DNA of 64,000 bases from JAWXCM01 sp034408745 (GTDB taxonomy: Bacteria > Acidobacteriota > Terriglobia > Bryobacterales > Bryobacteraceae): NCBI GenBank assembly GCA_034408745.1, contig JAWXCM010000206.1:1-64000 (forward strand), in the 5' to 3' direction. The position numbers were made by a program, and so were the translations under genes. Numbering within the stretch: the first letter of the stretch is position 1; the number at the start of each line of letters is the position of its first letter. Shown one piece after another: positions 58,143 through 64,000 of the stretch. A model generated the notes under the pieces. That model made no database searches. It saw nothing but the letters and a program-made list of their open reading frames with translations, and was not told the origin of the DNA.

Positions 58143-59081
58143 GTGAACGCAAACCGAACCGGTCCATTCCTTCTTCTCCTCACCCTTACTTCCGGAGCCG
58201 TTTCGGCCACACCTTCACTCGGTGAGGCCTCCGGGTTCAACGTCTTTGCCCTCGGCAACCTGACGCAACTCGGAGGCGACTCCGAAGGCCCTGTAGCAAT
58301 CGGAGGGTCGGCGAGCCTGGCCAGCCTGGCTGTGAACGCCAGAAACGTCGACGCCCCTTACGGACTTGTCGTTGGCGGAAGCCTGCAGGCAACCGACGGA
58401 ACCCTCAACGGCAACCTGGCTTACGGCAGGGCAGCGGAGCTCTCCAGCTTCACCGTGAGCGGCAAGGCTTCGCAGTCGTCGCCCATCGACTTCATATCCG
58501 CCCGGATCGATCTCGAAGCCAGGTCCGCTTACTGGGCCAGTTCGCTGTCGAGCGCCTGGCTTGGTAAAGTCACCTACTTCGACTGGGGTGGAGTCACTCT
58601 GGCAGGAACCGACCGAACCCTCAACGTGTTCAACGTCGATGGTTCAAGGGTGCGCAGCACCCTGCATATCAGCGCCCCCGAAGGCTCCACCGTGCTGGTC
58701 AATGTGAGCGGTAAGTCGAATTCCTGGAGCGGCTTCAAAATGCAGACCTCCGGCGTCGACAAAACCCACCTGCTGTTCAACTTCTTCGAATCGACCTCGG
58801 TCGCCATCAGCTCTCTGAGCTTTCAGGGAACCCTGTTCGCACCAAAAGCCGATCTGACCCTGGAGTCCGGCAACATCGAAGGCAACACCGTGGCCAACAA
58901 CGTCACCGCCACCTGGTGGAGCGGCGAGTTTCACAACCAGCCCTTCACCGGCACCATCCCGTTCGAGAGCCTCGAAAGCGGCGGCGCCCCGACCCCCGAA
59001 CCCGCCACCCTGCTGGTCATCGGCGCCGGACTGATCGCAATCGCAGCGGCCGTAAAAACAAAAAAGGCGGTACAGCCGTAA
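58143..59081 (+). CDS. Choice-of-anchor-A protein with PEP-CTERM sorting signal
   Basis: 312 residues from the GTG at 58143 (NANRTGPFLLLLTLTSGAVS, signal peptide); ATG at 58083 would add non-signal residues. The body matches the choice-of-anchor A domain: FNVFALGNLTQLGGDSEGPV, AIGGSASLASLAVN, and later TLHISAPEGSTVLVNVSG and LFAPKADLTLESGNIEGNTV. The end is a complete PEP-CTERM signal: PTPEPATLLVIGAGLIAIAA followed by the basic tail KTKK. The protein should be cleaved and anchored by an exosortase and displayed at the cell surface. No exosortase gene is in the window. Confidence 0.88.
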   Translation: MNANRTGPFLLLLTLTSGAVSATPSLGEASGFNVFALGNLTQLGGDSEGPVAIGGSASLASLAVNARNVDAPYGLVVGGSLQATDGTLNGNLAYGRAAELSSFTVSGKASQSSPIDFISARIDLEARSAYWASSLSSAWLGKVTYFDWGGVTLAGTDRTLNVFNVDGSRVRSTLHISAPEGSTVLVNVSGKSNSWSGFKMQTSGVDKTHLLFNFFESTSVAISSLSFQGTLFAPKADLTLESGNIEGNTVANNVTATWWSGEFHNQPFTGTIPFESLESGGAPTPEPATLLVIGAGLIAIAAAVKTKKAVQP

Positions 59082-59093
59082 GACCGTACCGCC
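59066..59093 (-). terminator. Terminator of the BON-domain gene, inside the PEP-CTERM 3' end
   Basis: A perfect eight-base stem (GGCGGTAC with its complement) and 12-base loop is followed on the minus strand by TTTTTTGTTTTT, a strong intrinsic terminator. The T-run is read from the A-rich codons (lysines) of the PEP-CTERM basic tail, so the terminator shares sequence with that gene. Confidence 0.75.
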
Positions 59094-59112
59094 AAAGGGA
59101 AGAAGCTTTCAG

Positions 59113-59664
59113 TTAGCTCTTGCTGTCGACCTTCAAATCGTTCGTGACGCTAAACACGCCCGAGACTCCGTTAGCCCGCAGGTTGGCCATGTTGCGGTCG
59201 CCTTCATTGGCGACAAACCCTGTCAGCGTCACCTCGCCGTTCTTCACGATGATGTGAATCGGCGGGACGGGACCCCAGTTGTACCGGCTCAGCGGACCGA
59301 AGCCGTAGACGGTGCGGTACGTCGCCAGACGGATCTGGTCGTCAAAGGGCGACAGGGGCAGAACCTCAATGTTGTTGACTACTTTGGTGACGCCCTCGAT
59401 CCGCTTCACAACGTTCTCGGCGTCGCTCTTCAGCGTCGGCCGGGTCACCTGGCCCATCAGGATCACCTGATCACCGTTCACCTGGAACTCCAGGTTGTCA
59501 AACACGCCGAAGTACGGCAGCATGACCAGTTCGTGCCGGACGTCCTTCTCCAGCCCGGTGAGTCCCGCTTTGGACTGCGCCGCGCTGACAGCACCCTGAG
59601 CAAATGGCGCCAGCACCACAGCGGCGGCCAGCGTCAGGGCGAAATTCTTAAATACGTTCTTCAT
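59113..59664 (-). CDS. Secreted double-BON-domain protein
   Basis: 183 residues, GGAGGAG right before the ATG. The signal peptide is FKNFALTLAAAVVLAPFAQG. Two BON domains follow: the first about 40-100 (VRHELVMLPYFGVFDNLEF, VNGDQVILMGQVTRPTLKSD, VTKVVNNIEVLPLSP), the second about 110-180 (HIIVKNGEVTLTGFVANEGD, VSGVFSVTNDLKVDSKS). BON domains bind phospholipids or membranes; OsmY-like proteins of this kind protect the envelope in stress. The gene is followed by a strong terminator. Confidence 0.9.
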   Translation of the reverse strand: MKNVFKNFALTLAAAVVLAPFAQGAVSAAQSKAGLTGLEKDVRHELVMLPYFGVFDNLEFQVNGDQVILMGQVTRPTLKSDAENVVKRIEGVTKVVNNIEVLPLSPFDDQIRLATYRTVYGFGPLSRYNWGPVPPIHIIVKNGEVTLTGFVANEGDRNMANLRANGVSGVFSVTNDLKVDSKS

Positions 59665-59813
59665 AACTCCTCCGTTTTCTGCCTTCGCACTGCTTCATTG
59701 GCAGCCACCTGTTGAGATGTGCCGGCAAGTCCACAGGGTCCGTAGTTTACAAAGTTTTACAGGTTCCTTACGCTTGTCGGAAATCGCTCATTGTGGTTAA
59801 CTGAAGCCTGTCC

Positions 59814-61019
59814 GTGAACCACAACTCACCTGACCGCTTACGTTACTGGTGGTGGCTCCGCCAGGGTCTCGACAGTTCGCTCACAGGTGTCGCGCCAGCT
59901 GGCATTCTCGGCCGCGCCGGATGGGCGCGTTCGGTTGGCGGTGCCTCACCCTACCTCACGCTGTTCTCCCGTGGCGGCTGGTCCCGGGAAGCTATCGACG
60001 CCGCGGTCGCAGCCCTCGAGATTCATGAGTTGCCGAGCGCGCGCGGCTGTACCTGCGTCGTCCCTGCCGCCGACTACGCCCTCGCACTGCAGGCCGCCGC
60101 TCCGTTCGCCGATTCCGAGATGTCCGTGGCGCGCAAGCTCGGAGCCACGGAAGACGAAATCGAGCGTCTCTGCGAACGCGTCCTTAACGTCCTCGAAAGC
60201 GGCTCGCTCGATCCGGAAGCAATCCGCTCGGCTGCCGGCGATGCGGTGAAGAACTTCGGACCCGAAGGACAGAAGAAAGGTCTCAGCACGACGATGCCGG
60301 TCGCGCTCGGCCGCCTGCAGGTTCGTGGGCAGATCCGCCGTGTTCCGATCAATGGCCGGCTCGATCAGCAGCGCTGCCGCTACGCGCTCTGGAGCCCCGG
60401 GCCGATCGGTGAATCGCGGCTGAGTACCGAACAAATCGGGACGGAGCTGGCTCGGCGTTATTTCCGCTGGATCGGCCCAGCGACACTGGCCGAGTTCCAG
60501 TGGTTCTCCGGGCTCGGCGTGAAGGCCGCGAAAGCGTCGCTCGCGTCGCTCGATCTGGTACCGCTGGAAGAAAGCAGCAATCGTCTGCTGTTTGCCGAGG
60601 ATCGCGAGGCGCTCGCTTCGCTGAACGTTCCGACTCAGCCGCGGTACTCTTTGATCGGTTCCCTTGACAGCATCAGTCTGTTGCGCCGGGATTTGCGAGG
60701 GCTGCTGGCCGAAGAAGATCTGGACCGTCCGGTGATGGAGGACAATAAGGTTCGGCCTCTCGGCGGCCTGGCGGATTTGCCTTCCAACGCGATACTCGAT
60801 CGTGGCCGTGTGGTCGGCTTGTGGGAATACGATCCATACGGCGACGGAGCTGTCGCATGGATGTCGTTTCAGAAGCCGGATGCCGCGATGGTGGCCGCAG
60901 TCGCGCAGACGGAAGCGTGGATTCGTGCGCAGTTGGGGGATGTGCGGTCCTTCAGTCTGGACAGTCCGAAATCCCGCGCTCCGCGCATCGCGAAGCTGCG
61001 GGAAAGGGCCGCCGGGTGA
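59814..61019 (+). CDS. Winged-helix DNA-binding protein, AlkZ/YcaQ-like (HTH_42)
   Basis: 401 residues. The body shows HTH_42/AlkZ-like blocks: GGWSREAIDAAVAALEIHEL, the long central helix pair (FRWIGPATLAEFQWFSGLG), and the tail AILDRGRVVGLWEYDPYGDG. AlkZ enzymes are DNA glycosylases that unhook crosslinked purines through a QxQ motif; I do not see an unambiguous QxQ here, so activity is unproven. GTG at 59814 is the first start in frame. Confidence 0.7.
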   Translation: MNHNSPDRLRYWWWLRQGLDSSLTGVAPAGILGRAGWARSVGGASPYLTLFSRGGWSREAIDAAVAALEIHELPSARGCTCVVPAADYALALQAAAPFADSEMSVARKLGATEDEIERLCERVLNVLESGSLDPEAIRSAAGDAVKNFGPEGQKKGLSTTMPVALGRLQVRGQIRRVPINGRLDQQRCRYALWSPGPIGESRLSTEQIGTELARRYFRWIGPATLAEFQWFSGLGVKAAKASLASLDLVPLEESSNRLLFAEDREALASLNVPTQPRYSLIGSLDSISLLRRDLRGLLAEEDLDRPVMEDNKVRPLGGLADLPSNAILDRGRVVGLWEYDPYGDGAVAWMSFQKPDAAMVAAVAQTEAWIRAQLGDVRSFSLDSPKSRAPRIAKLRERAAG

Positions 61020-61052
61020 GTTCGTGCGAGGTCCGGGTGCAGCCGGGGGAAA

Positions 61053-62144
61053 ATGAACGGAGTGAGTCCGGACCACGTGACGCTTTCGGAGATGCTCGAC
61101 GCTTTGGAAAAGTGCGTCGACGTGCTGCTCCTCACCAATCAACGCCTTGCAGAGCGACTACAGGAATCTGAAGATCTCGACGCTATTGAAACAGAAGAAA
61201 TGAAGAGGAAGAAGTCATCGGAGGGCTCGCCATTCGGCCTGTTGTTCCCGGAGCTGGAAGCGGATCGGACGCCGCAGGACTCGCTGTTCACAGCGCCGCA
61301 GGAGGAAAACCAGGAAGTGGCAGCGGATGTGAAGCGGAAGCGTGCCCCGAAACCGAAGAAGGCAGCGGAAGAGGCAGTGGCCTGCACGCCCGAGCCTGCC
61401 CCGGCCGCCGAAGTGGTCGCAGGAACCGAGTCCGAGGAACTGGTCGCCGGGGAACCTGACGCCCCGAACGCCGCCGAAGCAGCCGCAGAACCCGAGTCCG
61501 TGGAACTGGTTGCCGAGGAACATGAGCCTGTCCTGACAGCCGACGCAGTCGCAGAGGCCGAACCAGAATCAGCGATGCCGGACTGGGTGACCGCAGAAGA
61601 TGACCTGGAATTAGAACCGGTTTTGGAAGCAGGGGCCGAAGCAGAGCCGGAGCCGCCGCCACCCGAGATGCCAAAGCCGACGCTCCGTCCGGTTCTCGTG
61701 CAGCCGCCGGTGTCCAACGGAACTCGCCCCCGACACCCATTCGCCGAGTTGGGCAACGTGCCCGTACGCCCGTCAAATGTCGCCAGCGCGTCACCCCGGC
61801 CCGCGTCCGATGTACACTGGTCATTCCCGGTGGAAGAGGAAAGCAACCGGCGGCCCGAAACATTGCGCAGGCATATGGAGAAGGCCGGACTTGCCGGTGA
61901 CGAACTGGCAGGTGCGCTCGGTGTCCCGGTGGCGGCCCTCAATGGTTGGCTGAGTGGAAACGTGCCCGTCCCGGCCTGGGTTTTACCCTCTGTCCGCGTG
62001 CTCGAACTGGTAACTCCTTCGGCCCGGCTGGAGGCAAGAGGTACGTTGTCGACCAACGCCGTTCAAGAAGCAGTACCCGCTCGCAAGACCGTGAGCAGCC
62101 AGCCCGGCTACCGGCATCCCTTCTCCCGAATCGAGGAACTGTAA
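61053..62144 (+). CDS. Acidic repeat protein with C-terminal helix-turn-helix-like domain, paired with a ParA-like gene
   Basis: 363 residues, GGGGGAAA before the ATG. Residues 1-60 are helical (LSEMLDALEKCVDVLLLTNQ), and 60-230 are a low-complexity linker very rich in Glu, Ala, Pro and Val with internal repeats. After a proline-rich stretch, residues about 270-330 form a small helical domain (LRRHMEKAGLAGDELAGALG followed by VPVAALNGWLSGNVPVPAWV) with the look of an Xre-type helix-turn-helix. A DNA-binding end joined to a long acidic arm, eight bases ahead of a ParA-like ATPase, suggests a partner protein for that ATPase. No named family is recognised. Confidence 0.6.
   Translation: MNGVSPDHVTLSEMLDALEKCVDVLLLTNQRLAERLQESEDLDAIETEEMKRKKSSEGSPFGLLFPELEADRTPQDSLFTAPQEENQEVAADVKRKRAPKPKKAAEEAVACTPEPAPAAEVVAGTESEELVAGEPDAPNAAEAAAEPESVELVAEEHEPVLTADAVAEAEPESAMPDWVTAEDDLELEPVLEAGAEAEPEPPPPEMPKPTLRPVLVQPPVSNGTRPRHPFAELGNVPVRPSNVASASPRPASDVHWSFPVEEESNRRPETLRRHMEKAGLAGDELAGALGVPVAALNGWLSGNVPVPAWVLPSVRVLELVTPSARLEARGTLSTNAVQEAVPARKTVSSQPGYRHPFSRIEEL
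61416..61525 (+). repeat. Imperfect 66-base direct repeat inside the acidic linker
   Basis: Two 44-base units at 61416-61459 and 61482-61525 encode VAGTESEELVAGEP and AAEPESVELVAEEHEP, with a 22-residue period. A third, weaker copy follows (VAEAEPESA). It is a recent in-gene expansion that lengthened the acidic arm. Confidence 0.6.
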
Positions 62145-62152
62145 ACAAGCTA

Positions 62153-62881
62153 ATGAGACCCGCGAACACGAACAATCCAGGCAAACCGCGCCTTGTCATC
62201 GCCCACGGCGAAAAGGGCGGCGTCGGCAAGACGACCGTCGCCCGGGTGATCGCCGAATTTTTACGGGCACGTGAAATCAACTTCCGCGCGTTCGATGCGG
62301 AAGGCTCTACCGGGCCGCTGCTCCGCTTCCATCCCGAAGACACGATGCCGATCGACATCTCGGCGGCAGCCAGCGTCGCACCCGTTCTCGATTACCTGAT
62401 GGAAGGCACCGGCAAACGGCTCGCTCTGGTGGATCTCGGCGCACGTTCCGGGGCCGATCTGAAGAGCTGGCTGTATCGGGGCGGCGCGCTGGAAGAAACG
62501 GCAGCCGGTCACCTCGGACTGACTCTGGTGTACGTCGTCGGCGGCGCAGTCGACAGCGTCGGACACCTGAAGGAATGCTACGCCGCGCTCGGGCAGGCTC
62601 CCGACTACGTGCTGGTGCGCAACCTGGGCGTGGCGAACCAGTTCGACGTCTATGACCAGTCGATGGTACGGCAGGAGATTCTGAGCAACAGCGGCCGTGA
62701 GATCACGATGCCGCCGCTGGATCAACACGTCTATCAGTCCGTGGACCGGTCCAGCCTGCAGTTCAGCGCATTCTCTGAAAATCAGGGCGGCACGTTCAGC
62801 TACACGGAGCGCCGCTACACCAAGACCTGGCTGCGCGAGTGCTTCGAAGCGCTCGACGAAGTCGCGCCTTTCCTTCGGTAG
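62153..62881 (+). CDS. ParA/MinD-like ATPase
   Basis: 242 residues. The start ATG at 62153 follows the acidic-protein stop by eight bases; the open frame upstream overlaps that gene. The deviant Walker A GEKGGVGKTT at about 19-28 with two lysines is diagnostic of ParA/MinD/Mrp ATPases that dimerise on ATP. The Walker A' aspartate lies in FRAFDAEGSTGP, and LALVDLGARSG is the Walker B-like strand. The rest (VYVVGGAVDSVGHLKECYAA) shows no ParA-specific DNA-binding N-terminus, so it is more like the short chromosomal or mobilisation-type ATPases. No parB or parS is visible. Confidence 0.8.
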   Translation: MRPANTNNPGKPRLVIAHGEKGGVGKTTVARVIAEFLRAREINFRAFDAEGSTGPLLRFHPEDTMPIDISAAASVAPVLDYLMEGTGKRLALVDLGARSGADLKSWLYRGGALEETAAGHLGLTLVYVVGGAVDSVGHLKECYAALGQAPDYVLVRNLGVANQFDVYDQSMVRQEILSNSGREITMPPLDQHVYQSVDRSSLQFSAFSENQGGTFSYTERRYTKTWLRECFEALDEVAPFLR

Positions 62882-62888
62882 ACCTTAC

Positions 62889-63305
62889 TTACTGAAACTG
62901 GCCGGCCAGCACACGAGCCTGCAGGTCGGCCTCCTTCTGCGCCAGTCCGCGGACGCCCAGAACCCAGGCGCCCTTCGCGAAAACGAACAGCGGCTTGCCA
63001 CCATCCTCGCCAAAGTAGCCGCCGAATGACGGAACAAAGACCGGGCTCTTCATGCCTTTTCGAAGGTCGGACAGCGCGATAGCCGCCGCGGTGGGCGACG
63101 CCAGTTTCGCGGCGAACATGTCGTACGCGACCTTTCCCTTCTTGTAATGCGCCAGCGTTCCGCCGGGCAGAAATGCCTTGCCCAGAATCTGCTTTGGTAC
63201 TACTTCGGTGTTCACCAGATTCGTTTTCGGAAACTTGCGCGAGTCGTCGGCGCCACTGGCTGCCATCAGGCACACCAGGAAGGCAACTACAGCTTTGAGA
63301 GGCAT
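62889..63305 (-). CDS. Small secreted protein coupled to a radical SAM gene
   Basis: 138 residues with a signal peptide (PLKAVVAFLVCLMAASGA). The mature part contains KFPKTNLVNTEVVPKQILGK, AYDMFAAKLASPTAAAIALS and FVFAKGAWVLGVRGLAQKEA. I recognise no family. It starts seven bases after the stop of the radical SAM/SPASM gene (GTG at 63308 is an alternative start), so they share a transcript. There is one cysteine in the leader and none in the mature part, which argues against a sactipeptide substrate. Confidence 0.6.
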   Translation of the reverse strand: MPLKAVVAFLVCLMAASGADDSRKFPKTNLVNTEVVPKQILGKAFLPGGTLAHYKKGKVAYDMFAAKLASPTAAAIALSDLRKGMKSPVFVPSFGGYFGEDGGKPLFVFAKGAWVLGVRGLAQKEADLQARVLAGQFQ

Positions 63306-63311
63306 CACCTA

Positions 63312-64000
63312 CTACCTTACGATCTGGATCGGCGCGCTGAGAACCTCTTCGTGGAACTTGTCGCACCCAACGCACAGGTTCTGGTATTCGCGACCCGACG
63401 GCAGAACGGTGCGCGACTTCTCGAGGAACCGCTCCACGCTCCAGCCGTGCGTCAGCCCCATGCGTTCCGGCTTGCCCGCGTTGATGGCCTCATATATCGG
63501 GTTCCCGACGTGCGCATCGAGGATGTCGTCGAGCCCCGTTGTCAACAGCGATCCTTTCAGCGGCAGACGCGTCTTGATGCAACACGGGAACACGTTGCCC
63601 TCCGGGTCGATGGATACTTCCGACCCCTTGTACCGACGCTCCAGGAAGTTGCGTCCACCTGACCAGGCGTTGCAGAAATTATCGGTGAGAGTGGCCGTCG
63701 AGAGCTCATTCGCCTGCGCCCTCCCGCGCGGCCAGAGTTTGCCGATCCACGAGCCCGGCGTTGCCCCGAAGAAGTGGAAGTATCGCTGTTCGGGCACACG
63801 CTCCGGAGCCGACACCCACTCCAGCAATCCTTCCGCCTGAAACCAGGCCGTGAGCTTCTGCTTGTGGGCTTCGCGAACCGCTTCTTCTTCGTAGCCCTCA
63901 TGGAATGCGTCAATCCCGGATACCGAGATCACCTCGACACCGTGTTCGAGCATCTCGCCAATCAGTCGCGGCGTGAGCAGATCTCCGGTGGTCTGCACGA
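63312..64000 (-). CDS. Radical SAM/SPASM enzyme, C-terminal part (continues past the window)
   Basis: The last 230 residues of a radical SAM protein. The N-terminal CxxxCxxC cluster lies beyond the right edge. Visible are the barrel strand VEVISVSGIDAFHEGYEE and a SPASM domain that binds further iron-sulfur clusters: FCNAWSGGRNFLERRYKGSE, VSIDPEGNVFPCCIKTRLPL and NLCVGCDKFHEE. Such enzymes modify peptides or proteins, or act in other radical chemistries. The coupled small secreted protein downstream could be linked to it. Product and substrate are unknown. Confidence 0.82.
   Translation of the reverse strand, partial: VQTTGDLLTPRLIGEMLEHGVEVISVSGIDAFHEGYEEEAVREAHKQKLTAWFQAEGLLEWVSAPERVPEQRYFHFFGATPGSWIGKLWPRGRAQANELSTATLTDNFCNAWSGGRNFLERRYKGSEVSIDPEGNVFPCCIKTRLPLKGSLLTTGLDDILDAHVGNPIYEAINAGKPERMGLTHGWSVERFLEKSRTVLPSGREYQNLCVGCDKFHEEVLSAPIQIVR

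Noticed and set aside
1..64000. CRISPR array
   Set aside because: No regularly spaced identical repeats with unique spacers were seen; repeats found are within coding sequence or are single dyads.

Overview
The window looks like chromosomal DNA of a high-GC Acidobacteriota bacterium, most likely of the Bryobacterales/Solibacter type. This is inferred from gene content only. The hallmarks are very large TonB-receptor-like (Oar-type) outer-membrane proteins with an N-terminal carboxypeptidase-regulatory domain, serine/threonine kinases fused to TolB/PD40 beta-propellers, TIGR03437-type C-terminal domains, a PEP-CTERM protein, DUF5916, and many broken copies of the same families.

Layout. 1-2.1 kb is a graveyard of fragments: two decayed transposases, a PEP-CTERM tail, a receptor tail and a TIGR03437 tail. 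2.2-3 kb is a VapBC toxin-antitoxin pair. 3-6.2 kb is a large Oar-like receptor, followed by a GNAT remnant. 7.2-22.7 kb is the most striking region: six consecutive, same-strand, paralogous transmembrane Ser/Thr kinases, each with its own C-terminal propeller. They are translationally coupled, and at three junctions the tail of one gene carries the ribosome-binding site and start codon of the next. 22.9-24.9 kb is a secreted CHRD/TIGR03437 protein. 25.3-31.7 kb is a copper/silver module: a CusB-like adaptor with metal-binding and YHS domains, a CusA-like RND pump, and a convergent multicopper oxidase. 32-33 kb is a dead receptor gene.

33.1-47.8 kb is a probable polysaccharide-use locus. One minus-strand operon holds an Oar-like receptor, a sialate-O-acetylesterase-type esterase, a short-chain dehydrogenase and a GH63-like glucosidase. 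A GH127 beta-L-arabinofuranosidase diverges from it, followed by a secreted protein of unknown role and a DUF5916 outer-membrane protein. 47.8-52.8 kb holds an orphan HicB-like antitoxin, an ABC-F ATPase, a YncE-like propeller, a secreted protein and a GNAT enzyme.

52.9-54.5 kb is a second patch of rubble (broken sulfatase, receptor fragment, another fragment). It ends at the 3' end of a selenocysteine tRNA (selC), which suggests an eroded island at a known integration hot spot. 54.9-64 kb holds a GT-C glycosyltransferase, an NtrC-type sigma-54 activator, a choice-of-anchor-A PEP-CTERM protein, a double-BON protein, an AlkZ-like winged-helix protein, an acidic repeat protein with a possible C-terminal DNA-binding domain next to a ParA/MinD-like ATPase, and a radical SAM/SPASM enzyme (cut by the window edge) coupled to a small secreted protein.
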